From NCBI RefSeq assembly GCF_025716945.1, contig NZ_JAOVZT010000001.1, positions 1 through 64,000 on the forward strand: DNA of 64,000 nt, in the 5' to 3' direction. Under the pieces are notes generated by a model that did no database searches, was not told the origin of the DNA, and saw only the letters and a program-made list of their open reading frames with translations. Within the stretch, counting starts at the first letter, position 1; every line of letters begins with the position of its first letter. Made by a program: the position numbers and the translations under genes. The DNA comes from Geodermatophilus sp. YIM 151500 (lineage in GTDB: Bacteria; Actinomycetota; Actinomycetes; Mycobacteriales; Geodermatophilaceae). Positions 1 through 11,390 of this stretch are shown here, piece by piece.

Positions 1-988
1 GAGGGCGTGTCCACCCGCAAGGTCGACGACCTGGTCGCCGCCCTGGGCGTGGAATCGGGCATCAGCAAGAGCGAGGTCTCCCGCATCTGCGGCCAGCTCG
101 ACGCCGAGGTGACCGCCTGGCGGGACCGATCCCTGGGCGAGCAGGCGTTCCCCTACGTCTTCCTCGACGCCACCTACTGCAAGGCCCGGGTCAACCGGCG
201 GGTGGTCTCCCGGGCGGTGGTGATCGCCACCGGTGTCTCCGCCGATGGCCGCCGCGAGGTGCTCGGGGTTGATGTCGGCGACAGCGAGAGCGAGGTGTTC
301 TGGACCGGCTTCCTGCGCGGCCTGCGCGACCGCGGCTTGGGCGGGGTGCAGCTGGTCATCTCCGACTCCCACCGCGGCCTGACCGCCGCGATCGACACCG
401 TGCTGACCGGCGCGGCCTGGCAGAGGTGTCGGGTGCACTTCATGCGCAACGTGCTCGCCCGGGTCAGCAAGGGGCAGGCGGAGATGATCGCCGCCGCGAT
501 CCGCACCATCTTCGCCCAGCCCACCGCCGACACCGTCCGCGAGGCGGTGGACAACGTGGCGACCACCCTGCAGCGGCAGTTCCCCGCCGTGGCTCTCCTG
601 CTGCGCGACGCCCGCGAGGAGATCACCGCCTTCGCCGACTTTCCCCAGGCCCACTGGCGCAAGATCTGGAGCACGAACCCGCTGGAACGACTGAACAAGG
701 AGGTCAAGCGGCGCACCGACGTGGTCGGCATCTTCCCCGACGACGCCTCCCTGCTCCGGCTCGCCGGCTGCGTGCTGATCGAGGCCCACGACGAGTGGCA
801 GGTCGCCGACCGCCGCTACCTCTCCGAGGCCTCCATGGCCCTGCTCACCCCGCCCGAGCCGACCGCCCTGGAGCCCCGACGCACCGAGCAGAACGAGGTG
901 ATCGACCAGCCCGCCTGCACACGGCATAGTCAGCCCCCCGCAGGGCAGCACGCGGACGAGCTACACCACCCCTCGGGACGTGACCCTC
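1..988 (+). mobile_element. IS256-family insertion sequence, left end outside window
   Basis: The element carries an IS256/mutator-type transposase. Its right end is placed near 988 because the serine recombinase frame on the other strand remains family-like down to about 990 and then turns into unrelated residues. The last bases before the junction (about 955-988, containing GAGCTACACCACC and GGGACGTGACC) look like the terminal inverted repeat typical of actinobacterial IS256 elements. That resemblance is from memory of the family. The left terminal repeat and the second target duplication lie outside the window, so the boundary is an estimate to within about 10 bases. Confidence 0.75.
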
Positions 989-1182
989 CCAGGCCGCCTG
1001 GCCGACGATCTGACCGTTGTGGCTGCGCAGGCCCGCGATGCGCGGGTTGGCCAGCACCTGGCGCAGGCTGTGGGTCTGCCAGGGCACGTCCTTCACGCTG
1101 CGGATGCCGCGATCATCCAGGTCGGTGCACAGCGAGCGCAGCGACTCTCCGGCGACGAAGCGCTCCGCGAGGTCTCGGATGA
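1..1182 (+). CDS. IS256-family transposase, 5' partial
   Basis: DDE transposase of the IS256 (mutator) family, which catalyses excision and integration of the element. The reading frame is open from base 1 (E-G-V-S-T-R-K-V-D-D-L-V), so the true start lies upstream. The first GTG at 7 is internal. Visible catalytic landmarks are the first Asp in FLDATYCKAR, the second Asp in VISDSHRGL and the Glu in NPLERLNKEVKRR, plus the family's C..H block (QRCRVHFMRNVL). Family-like sequence ends around residue 310 (LEPRRTEQNEV). The frame then runs through the IS end into flanking recombinase DNA and stops at 1182, so the last 60-70 residues are probably not native. No internal frameshift is visible, so the enzyme may be active. 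Confidence 0.85.
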   Translation, partial: EGVSTRKVDDLVAALGVESGISKSEVSRICGQLDAEVTAWRDRSLGEQAFPYVFLDATYCKARVNRRVVSRAVVIATGVSADGRREVLGVDVGDSESEVFWTGFLRGLRDRGLGGVQLVISDSHRGLTAAIDTVLTGAAWQRCRVHFMRNVLARVSKGQAEMIAAAIRTIFAQPTADTVREAVDNVATTLQRQFPAVALLLRDAREEITAFADFPQAHWRKIWSTNPLERLNKEVKRRTDVVGIFPDDASLLRLAGCVLIEAHDEWQVADRRYLSEASMALLTPPEPTALEPRRTEQNEVIDQPACTRHSQPPAGQHADELHHPSGRDPPRPPGRRSDRCGCAGPRCAGWPAPGAGCGSARARPSRCGCRDHPGRCTASAATLRRRSAPRGLG

Positions 1183-1720
1183 TCGCCGCCTCAGCGGGGC
1201 GGTGAGTCGTCGCGTCGTCCTCGAAGCCGAACGGGCGGCGGGAGCGACCGTGCGGCAGCCCGAGTTCGGCGTTCTGCAGCATCTTGCGCTTCACGCGGCG
1301 GCTCTTCGCGGCACTTTCTTGGGCGGCCACCGCACCCATGATGCGCGCGACGAGCAGCCCGTCACCGCTGCCCAGGTCGGCGTCCCCGGCGACGAACTTG
1401 ACGTGCCGGACCCTGGCTGCGTCCAGGACCTCGAGGAAGTCCTCGAGTTCGCGGGGGCGGCGGGTCAGTCGGTCCAGGTGGTAGACCAGCACGCCGTCTC
1501 GGGTGCCGGAGGTGAGGTCGGCCAGCATGCGCAGGTACTCCGGGCGGGGCTTGCCGGAGTAGGCGGACAGGTCGTTGTCGACGTACTCCTCGCGGACCTC
1601 CCACCGCAGGTCGGCCGCGAGCCTGCGGCAGTCCTCCACCTGGCGGCGGACGCCGAGTCCTTCTCCGGCCTGGTCGCTGCTGATGCGGGCGTAGATCGCG
1701 GCGGACCGGGGTGTCGACAT
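845..1720 (-). pseudogene. Large serine recombinase, truncated by IS256 insertion
   Basis: Site-specific recombinase of the resolvase/invertase superfamily (large serine integrase type). The N-terminal catalytic domain is clear: AAIYARISSDQ with the nucleophile Ser near residue 14, then DNDLSAYSGKPRPEY, VYHLDRLTRRPRELEDFL and the long helix with MGAVAAQESAAKSRRVKRK. A recombinase domain follows (LPHGRSRRPFGFE, then LRQVLANPRIAGLRSHNGQIVG). At about residue 245, near base 988, family similarity stops and the frame enters the IS256 end, terminating at 845. The zinc-ribbon and coiled-coil C-terminal half is therefore missing. The ATG at 1720 has no good Shine-Dalgarno sequence in front, because its upstream region is the junction with the HNH gene remnant. 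Probably non-functional. Confidence 0.8.
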
Positions 1721-1735
1721 AGGGAGTCATACTAA

Positions 1736-1987
1736 GGACACGACAGCAACCTGTGCTGCCTGTGCCGCAGCCACCACCGGCTCAAGACCCACGCGCGCGG
1801 CTGGCGGTTCGTCCTGGACGACGACGGCACCCTGCACGTGACCACCCCCTCGGGCATCACCCGCACCACCCGCCCACCCGGCCTGAGATCCCCCGCACCA
1901 CCCCGCCCACCCGGAACACCACCCGCGACCGGGACACACCCGCCGACCGGGACACCGCACCAGGACGACGGTCCGCCGCCCTTCTGA
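1736..1987 (+). pseudogene. 3' fragment of an HNH endonuclease (DUF222/13E12-type) gene
   Basis: Reading 1736-1987 in one frame gives the end of an HNH nuclease: LCCLCRSHHRLKTHARGW carries the Cys and His-His of the HNH fold, followed by FVLDDDGTLHVTTPSGITR and a Pro/Gly-rich tail ending at TGA 1985-1987. This matches the C-terminus of the multicopy DUF222-HNH proteins of actinobacteria. The 5' part (DUF222 domain) is absent and a TAA lies immediately before the fragment at 1733-1735. The break sits 16-22 bases from the recombinase start codon, so the recombinase-bearing element appears to have integrated into this gene. Confidence 0.75.
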
Positions 1988-2313
1988 CCACCAGGGATTC
2001 CGCACGCCCGCTCCCCCGGGATGAGGGACAGCGGCGTCACGCTGTCGTGAGCCGCTGTCGCACGCTGCGAAGACCACCGGCGTCCGGTCGCGGGCGGCCC
2101 GGCACGTGCCCGGCGATCGGCCCGCGGGTCAGGTCGGGCAGCACCGACGAGGTGTCGCGCGCCTCCCCCCGATCGCGTCGACCGACTCGTCGGGGTCGGC
2201 ATGCTCGATCGCGACGCCGCTCGTCCCGGCCCGGCAGCGGGTGCCCAGCCGGCACCCAGGGAACGGCAAGCTGCGGGTGGGACAACGGGGGCGTGCCCGC
2301 CGGAGCAAGCCTC
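1988..2313. other. Intergenic stretch, no gene seen
   Basis: Between the HNH remnant and the GtrA-like gene I see no convincing coding frame: open frames here lack start signals and family-like residues. The main structure is the hairpin at 2027-2059, listed separately. The rest is GC-rich sequence with several CGACCGACTCG-like short inverted segments around 2176-2215. Confidence 0.5.
2027..2059. terminator. Strong hairpin downstream of the HNH remnant
   Basis: GACAGCGGC at 2027-2035 pairs perfectly with GCCGCTGTC at 2051-2059. Inside, TCAC 2037-2040 pairs with GTGA 2047-2050 around a GCTGTC loop, leaving one bulged G at 2036. There is no T-run after it. It lies 40 bases past the HNH stop and may be a factor-independent terminator of the type seen in high-GC genomes. 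Confidence 0.5.
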
Positions 2314-2820
2314 GTGTCCCACACCGCCTGGAGCCCAGGCGTCCACCGGGACGACCCGACCGTGCTCGGCGACCGTGCGGCGAACGCGGCGCGGCGGCTC
2401 GCGCAGTGGGCCGGCGGGAACGGCGGCGTCGCGCAGTTGGCCCGCTTCCTCACCGCCGGCGGCGTGGCCAACCTGGCCTACGCCCTCCTCTTCCTCGCCC
2501 TGGCCCCGCTGGGCACGCAGCCGGCCAACCTCGCCGGAGCCCTCGCCTCGTCGGCGCTGGCCAACGAGCTGCACCGCCGGCTGACGTTCCGCGCCGCGGA
2601 CCGCGTCGACTGGTGGAGCGCGCAGTGGGCCGGCGGTGGCCTCGCGCTCACCGGTTGGGCCGCCTCGAGCCTCGGGCTGGCTGCCCTCGCGGCGTCCGGG
2701 GCGACGACCGGCGCGACGACCGAGGTCGTGCTCGTCCTCGCGGTGACCGCATCGATCGGCCTCGCGCGGTTCGTCGCGCTGCGCTGGGTGTTCCGGCCGC
2801 GCGCCGTCCGCACCGCCTGA
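2314..2820 (+). CDS. GtrA-like family membrane protein
   Basis: Small integral membrane protein of the GtrA/DPMS-related family, whose members are thought to help move lipid-linked sugars across the membrane. The family landmarks are FLTAGGVANLAYALLFLAL (first membrane segment, about residues 35-55), a second segment with NLAGALASSALANELHRRLTF, and two further hydrophobic segments ending in FVALRWVFR. That makes four membrane segments in 168 residues, the usual family size. I chose GTG 2314 because GGAG at 2302-2305 is spaced 8 bases before it. GTG 2293 is a possible alternative. The frame is open far upstream to 1753, but that part overlaps the HNH remnant and hairpin and is not protein-like. 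Substrate unknown. Confidence 0.7.
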   Translation: MSHTAWSPGVHRDDPTVLGDRAANAARRLAQWAGGNGGVAQLARFLTAGGVANLAYALLFLALAPLGTQPANLAGALASSALANELHRRLTFRAADRVDWWSAQWAGGGLALTGWAASSLGLAALAASGATTGATTEVVLVLAVTASIGLARFVALRWVFRPRAVRTA

Positions 2821-2944
2821 CTGGGTCACCGCCGGACCCGGGCGGGCGCCGGTCGGGGACCGGCGCGGTACGCCGAGCCGGCCGAGCGTGTGCGCCGACG
2901 CCCCGTTCCGGGCCGTGGAACAGGGCGCGAGCGCACGCACCCGG

Positions 2945-3065
2945 CCCGGCGAGCGGGTCACCCGGGCACCGCGCCCCGGCCCGACCCGCGGGTCTCCCGG
3001 GCACCGCGACCCGGCCCGCCCGGCGAGCGGGTCACCCGGGCACCGCGACCCGGCCCGACCGGTCG
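2945..3065. repeat. Imperfect GC-rich direct repeats
   Basis: The block beginning CCCGGCGAGCGGGTCACCCG occurs at 2945 and again at 3019 (74 bases apart), each followed by GGGCACCGCG and CCCGGCCCG. A shorter version of the second half lies between them near 2995. The right end runs into the last codons of guaD, so its terminal residues are encoded by the repeat. Such repeats probably arose by slippage. Confidence 0.7.
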
Positions 3066-4381
3066 CCGGTCGTGCCGGACGGTGCGCCGTCGGGCCCGCG
3101 CGTCAGCAGCGGGCGGCCGTCGACCCACACCGCGGCGACGTCGGCGGTCGAGCCGAGGGCGAAGACCTTGGCCAGCGCCTGCTCGTCGTCGGCCGCGTGC
3201 CGCAGGGCGACGTCCAGGGTCGAGCCGGTGGCCGGGCGCACCAGGACCGCGTCGAAGCGCCGTCCGGTGCCCAGGTCGCCCACCTCGTCGCCGAGCCCGA
3301 GGACCTCGGCGCCGGCGGACGTCGCCAGGTGCAGCAGGTGCGCCGCGGACAGCGGCACCCCCTCGTCACCGAGCAGCTGCTGCACGAAGTAGGCCTGCAG
3401 CCCCTCCTTGAACAGCGAGAAGCCGGTGCCCGCGCCGACGTCGGAGCCGAGGGCGACCCGCACCCCGCAGGCCAGGTGGCGCCGCAGCGGGAACAGGCCG
3501 CTGCCCAGCGCCGCGTTGCTCGTCGGGCAGTGCGCCACGCCGGCACCCCGCTCGGCCAGGCAGCGCAGCTCGGCGTCGGTCGGGTGCACGTTGTGCGCCA
3601 GCACGCTGCGCCGGCCGACGAGGCCGTGCCGGTCGTAGGTGTCGACGTAGCCGCAGCCGTCGAACAGCCGGGCGACGGTGGCGATCTCCTGGGCGTTCTC
3701 GTTGACGTGCGAGGTGAACCACGCCCCGTCGACGTCGGCCTGCAGCGACCGGCAGGCGTCGAGCAGGCCGTCACCGCAGGACAGCGAGAACCGGGGGGTC
3801 ACCGCGTACCGGGTCCGCCCGACCCGGTGCCACCGCCGGGCCAGCGCGAGCCCCTCGTCGTAGGCCCGCTGCGGGGTGGTGAGCAGCTCCTCGCGCAGCA
3901 GCCGGTCGCTGACGACCAGGCCGGCGGTGATCCGCAGCCCGGCGCCGGCGGCCTCGGCGAACAGCACGTCCACGGCGGGCGCGAAGTGCGACCCGAAGAC
4001 CAGCGCCGAGGTCGTGCCGGCCTGGACCAGGCCGCTGACGAACTCCTCCGCGACGGCCTCGGCGTAGGTCCGGTCGGCCAGCCGGGCCTCCTCGGGCAGC
4101 GCGCACCGCTCGAGCCACTGCAGCAGCGGCATGCCGAGCCCGCCGATCGCCCGGACCTGCGGGAAGTGCACGTGCGTGTCGACGAAACCGGGCAGCAGGA
4201 CGCCGTCCCGGAGGTCGACGACCTCGTCGGCGGGGTACCGCGCGGCCATCGCCGCGAAGCCGCCGCGGTCGACGACCAGCCCGTCGCGGACCAGCAGTCC
4301 GGCGTCGGCGTCCGCCCGGAGCGAACCCCCCGCGAACGGGTCGTCGGGGGTGTCGAGCACGGTCGCGCGGAACAGCGTCAT
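3032..4381 (-). CDS. guaD: Guanine deaminase
   Basis: Hydrolyses guanine to xanthine and ammonia, feeding the xanthine dehydrogenase encoded just upstream. It is a metal-dependent amidohydrolase of 449 residues, normal for the family. Metal and substrate landmarks: DTHVHFPQ (His70, His72), TSHVNEN (His225, Glu228), LAHNVH (His263) and GSDVGAGTG (Asp314), the set expected for a zinc guanine deaminase. The ATG overlaps the xdhC stop by four bases (ATGA at 4378-4381), so the genes are translationally coupled, and it is the last gene of the minus-strand xdh operon. The C-terminal dozen residues are Gly/Arg-rich and encoded by a tandem repeat, so they are unlikely to matter for catalysis. Confidence 0.93.
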   Translation of the reverse strand: MTLFRATVLDTPDDPFAGGSLRADADAGLLVRDGLVVDRGGFAAMAARYPADEVVDLRDGVLLPGFVDTHVHFPQVRAIGGLGMPLLQWLERCALPEEARLADRTYAEAVAEEFVSGLVQAGTTSALVFGSHFAPAVDVLFAEAAGAGLRITAGLVVSDRLLREELLTTPQRAYDEGLALARRWHRVGRTRYAVTPRFSLSCGDGLLDACRSLQADVDGAWFTSHVNENAQEIATVARLFDGCGYVDTYDRHGLVGRRSVLAHNVHPTDAELRCLAERGAGVAHCPTSNAALGSGLFPLRRHLACGVRVALGSDVGAGTGFSLFKEGLQAYFVQQLLGDEGVPLSAAHLLHLATSAGAEVLGLGDEVGDLGTGRRFDAVLVRPATGSTLDVALRHAADDEQALAKVFALGSTADVAAVWVDGRPLLTRGPDGAPSGTTGDRSGRVAVPG

Positions 4382-5343
4382 GGCCGCGCCCCCGTGCCCT
4401 CCGACGCGCCCGCCGGCACGGACCGGGCGGCCGGGTCACCGGCGGACGGGGCACCGGCGTCCGGATCAGCGGCGGACGCGTCACCGGCGGCCGGATCGGC
4501 GCCGGACGCGCCACCGGCGGCCGGCCCGGCCGCTCGCGCGGCCGCCTCCCGCTCCAGCATCGCCACCAGGGCGGCGGCCACGCCGATCGCGATGGTCGAC
4601 GGGTCCTTGCCGGTGAGCCCGGGCAGGCCGATCGGCGTGGTGATCCGGTCGATCACCTCGTCCGGGTGCCCCTCGTCGGCGAGCTTGCGCCGGAAGCGGG
4701 CCCACTTCGCCGCCGAGCCGATCAGCCCGATCGACCCCAGGCCCGGGGTGCGCAGCGCCGCGTCGCAGAGGGCGGCGTCCTCGGCGTGGTCGTGCGTCAT
4801 GATCAGCACGTGCGCCCCGGGCGGCAGCTCGGCCAGCACCAGCTCCGGCAGCACCGGCACGTGGTGCACGTGCACGGCGGCCACCGCGTCGGCCAGCACG
4901 GCCAGCCGCTCGTCGGTGAGCTGCTCGGGCCGCGAGTCGACCAGGTGCAGGTCGAGGTCGCGCCGGGCGAGGATCCGCGCCAGCTCCAGCCCGACGTGCC
5001 CGACCCCGAAGACGGCCACCGCGGGCGCCACCGGCAGCGGCTCGAGCAGCAGCGTCACCTCGCCTCCGCAGCACTGGACGCCGTGCTGGTACGGGGCCTT
5101 GTCCGACAGCGCGACGGTCACCAGCTCCGGGCGCGACCCCCCGGTGTCCAGCAGCTGCCGCGCCCGGGTCACCGCCACGGCCTCGAGGTTGCCGCCGCCG
5201 ACCGTGCACCAGGTGCGGTCCGCGGCGACCACCATCTTCGCGCCGGCCTCGCGGGGGGCGTGCCCGCGGACCGCCGCCACCGTGACCAGCACCCCGCGCC
5301 CTCGCGCGGCGCGCAGCTCCTCGATCGCCCTTGTCCACTCCAC
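4378..5343 (-). CDS. xdhC: Xanthine dehydrogenase accessory protein XdhC
   Basis: XdhC-type chaperone that binds the molybdenum cofactor, helps its sulfuration and hands it to the XdhB subunit. The N-terminal XdhC/CoxI domain is seen in VTVAAVRGHAPREAGAKMVV and TVGGGNLEA. A Rossmann-like C-terminal domain carries VFGVGHVGLELARIL and ends with ALRTPGLGSIGLIGSAAKWARFRRKL. Conserved cysteines sit in VQCCGG. The last 50 residues are a low-complexity Ala/Asp/Gly/Pro tail (repeats of ADPDAGAPSAGDP) encoded by an approximately 27-base repeat. It lies 10 bases after xdhB and overlaps guaD by ATGA. Length is 321 residues including the tail. Confidence 0.9.
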   Translation of the reverse strand: MEWTRAIEELRAARGRGVLVTVAAVRGHAPREAGAKMVVAADRTWCTVGGGNLEAVAVTRARQLLDTGGSRPELVTVALSDKAPYQHGVQCCGGEVTLLLEPLPVAPAVAVFGVGHVGLELARILARRDLDLHLVDSRPEQLTDERLAVLADAVAAVHVHHVPVLPELVLAELPPGAHVLIMTHDHAEDAALCDAALRTPGLGSIGLIGSAAKWARFRRKLADEGHPDEVIDRITTPIGLPGLTGKDPSTIAIGVAAALVAMLEREAAARAAGPAAGGASGADPAAGDASAADPDAGAPSAGDPAARSVPAGASEGTGARP

Positions 5344-5353
5344 GACCGCTCCC

Positions 5354-9261
<3,908 letters not shown>

Positions 9262-9286
9262 CTCCTGCTGCTCCTGTCTGTCTCGG

Positions 9287-9319
9287 ACCGGCCGGGCGGC
9301 GGTCGGCCGCCCGGCCGGT
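9287..9319. terminator. Perfect 14-bp stem-loop between permease and xdhA genes
   Basis: ACCGGCCGGGCGGC at 9287-9300 pairs exactly with GCCGCCCGGCCGGT at 9306-9319 around the loop 9301-9305. It sits 36 bases after the permease-OHCU stop and 26 bases before the xdhA start in the direction of transcription. No T-run follows on the minus strand, so it may be a partial terminator, an mRNA processing or stability element, or an attenuator. Confidence 0.6.
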
Positions 9320-9354
9320 CGGCGGAGGCCCGCCTGCAGCCTCCCGCCCGGGTG

Positions 9355-11292
9355 TTACAGCGCGGTCGCGCCGTAGCGCTGGGTCCGCGCCGTGTGGATC
9401 GGGTTGGCGTCGGCGACCAGGTCGTCGAACCGGTGCCCGGCGATCTTCGCGATCTCGATCAGCGCGGCCGCGTGCTCCTGCGTGGGCGAGTTCTGCAGGC
9501 GCATCCGGCCCTGCTCAAGGATCCGCTCCCGGCTGGGGTTGTCACGCACGCAGACGATCAGCGGGAAGCCGAACTTCTCCCGGTACGCGGTGGTCACCTC
9601 GCGGAAGGCGGCGTGGTCCTCGTCGGTCAGCCGGGTGAGGCCCGCGGTCGCCTGGTCGAGGGTGGACTGCTCGCCCGCCGCGCCCTCGGCGACGGTGTCG
9701 CTGCCCAGCGCCGGGTAGGCGTCCATGAGCTGCTGCTGCTGCTCCGGGGTGGCCGCGAACAGGGCCTCCTGGAAGGCCAGCCGCAGCGAGGACGTGTCCC
9801 TGAACGGCCGCTGGGTGTAGGCGTTCTCGACCACCCAGGTCGGGCCCTGGAACAGCCGGCCGAAGGTGGCCACGAACTCGTCGCGGCTCATCGCGTTGAC
9901 GTCCTGGAGCCGGACCTGCCCGTGCCCCGGGATGCCCGCCACGGCGGCGCCGTGCGGACGCCCGATGTGGTGGAACACCGCGTTGAGGCCGATCGCGGTG
10001 ATGCTGCCCAGCGTGATGCCGCTGCCCAGGATGATCTGGGCCCAGGACGGCACCGCCTGGGCGATGCCCGGCTGGACGGTGACCAGCAGCGCCAGGCCCA
10101 GGCTGGTGGCGACGATGACGACGTTGCGGTGGTCGTTGAAGTCGACCTTCGCCAGCGTCTGGATGCCGACGACGGCCACGGTGGCGAACATGGCCAGCGC
10201 CGCGCCGCCGAGCACCGGGTGCGGGATGCCGGCGACGACCGCCCCGGCCTTGGGCACCAGGCCGACCAGGATCATGAACCCGCCGGCCGCGGCGACCACC
10301 CAGCGGCTCTTCACCTGCGTGAGGCGGACCAGGCCCACGTTCTCGGCGAAGCAGGTGTAGGGGAAGGAGTTGAAGACGCCGCCGATCGTGGTGGCCAGCC
10401 CGTCGGCGCGCAGCGCCGCGGCGATGTCCTTGCGGCCGACCCGCTTGTCGACGATCTCGCCGGTCGCGAAGACGTCGCCGGTGGTCTCCACCGCGGTGAT
10501 CAGCATGACCACGATCATCGACACGATCGCGGCCAGGCTGAACTTCGGCCAGCCGAAGTGGAACGGCGTGGTCACGCCGACCCACGAGGAGTCGGCGACC
10601 GCGCCGAAGGTGGCGTCGCCGAGCGCCCACGCGGTCACCGTGCCGACGACCAGCCCGACCAGGACGGCGACGGTGGCCAGGAAGCCGCGGAAGAAGCGCT
10701 GCATCAGCACGATCAGGGCCAGGGTGCCCAGCGCGTACGCCAGGTTCCGAGCGTTGCCCGGGTCGGGGTCGGCGCCGCCGCCGACGGCGTCGAGCGCGGC
10801 GACCGGCAGCAGCGCGATGCCGATGATCGTGATGACCGAGCCGGTGACCACCGGGGGGAAGAAGCGGATCAGCCGGCTGAAGTACGGGGCGATGAGGAAG
10901 GTGAACAGGCCGGCGACGATGACCGCGCCGTAGATGACCAGCAGGCCGTCCGTTCCTCCGCCCGCGGCCAGCCCGATGGCGATCATGGGCGACACGGCGG
11001 TGAAGGTGACGCCCTGCAGCAGGGGCAGCCGGACGCCGACCTTCCAGAAGCCGACGGACTGGATGATCGAGGCGATGCCGCAGGTGAACAGGTCGGCGTT
11101 GATCAGGTGGATCAGCTCGCGGTCGGAGAGACCGATGGCGCCGGCGAGCAGGATCGGGACGATCACCGCGCCCGCGTAGAAGGCGAGCAGGTGCTGCAGG
11201 CCGTAGACGGCCAGCTTGCCGGGAGGCGGGACCTCGTCGACGGGGTGCTTGCGGCGCTTGCGCGGCGGTGACGGTGGGGCGGTGGTGGACAT
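9355..11292 (-). CDS. NCS2 xanthine/uracil permease fused to an OHCU-decarboxylase-like domain
   Basis: 645-residue fusion. Residues 1-455 are a nucleobase:cation symporter-2 (NCS2) permease with 12-14 membrane segments (GLQHLLAFYAGAVIVPILL, QGVTFTAVSPMIAIG, NSFPYTCFAENVGLV carrying the NCS2 Q/E-N-G signature region, GGFMILVGLVPKAGAV). Residues 456-645 match OHCU decarboxylase (MSRDEFVATFGRLFQGPTWV, AYREKFGFPLIVCVRD, ALIEIAKIAGHR). The expected catalytic His of the HP-x-x-G motif is Tyr526 (YPALG) and the catalytic Glu of S-x-x-E-Q is Asp546 (STLDQ); the Arg near 621 is kept. ATG 11292 is preceded by GAGGAA. The fused domain would face the cytoplasm if the C-terminus is inside. The second, canonical UraD is at 24536, so the fused domain may be altered in function. 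Confidence 0.88.
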   Translation of the reverse strand: MSTTAPPSPPRKRRKHPVDEVPPPGKLAVYGLQHLLAFYAGAVIVPILLAGAIGLSDRELIHLINADLFTCGIASIIQSVGFWKVGVRLPLLQGVTFTAVSPMIAIGLAAGGGTDGLLVIYGAVIVAGLFTFLIAPYFSRLIRFFPPVVTGSVITIIGIALLPVAALDAVGGGADPDPGNARNLAYALGTLALIVLMQRFFRGFLATVAVLVGLVVGTVTAWALGDATFGAVADSSWVGVTTPFHFGWPKFSLAAIVSMIVVMLITAVETTGDVFATGEIVDKRVGRKDIAAALRADGLATTIGGVFNSFPYTCFAENVGLVRLTQVKSRWVVAAAGGFMILVGLVPKAGAVVAGIPHPVLGGAALAMFATVAVVGIQTLAKVDFNDHRNVVIVATSLGLALLVTVQPGIAQAVPSWAQIILGSGITLGSITAIGLNAVFHHIGRPHGAAVAGIPGHGQVRLQDVNAMSRDEFVATFGRLFQGPTWVVENAYTQRPFRDTSSLRLAFQEALFAATPEQQQQLMDAYPALGSDTVAEGAAGEQSTLDQATAGLTRLTDEDHAAFREVTTAYREKFGFPLIVCVRDNPSRERILEQGRMRLQNSPTQEHAAALIEIAKIAGHRFDDLVADANPIHTARTQRYGATAL

Positions 11293-11316
11293 GGCGTTCC
11301 TCGCTGGAGCGGGTGC

Positions 11317-11377
11317 GGGACGACGGGACGAGCGGGACGACGGGACGAGCGGGACGTGCGGGACGTGCGGGACGTGC
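11317..11377. repeat. Short tandem repeats before the permease gene
   Basis: Two copies of a 17-base unit (GGGACGACGGGACGAGC at 11317-11333 and 11334-11350) are followed by three copies of the 9-base unit GGGACGTGC (11351-11377). They fill the gap between the racemase-like gene and the permease-fusion gene. Likely a slippage-prone spacer; no operator symmetry seen. Confidence 0.8.
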
Positions 11378-11390
11378 TCGGGGGTGGAGA

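Noticed and set aside
1753-2313. N-terminal extension of the GtrA-like protein
   Set aside because: It would cover the HNH remnant and a strong hairpin and shows Pro/Arg-rich non-protein-like sequence.
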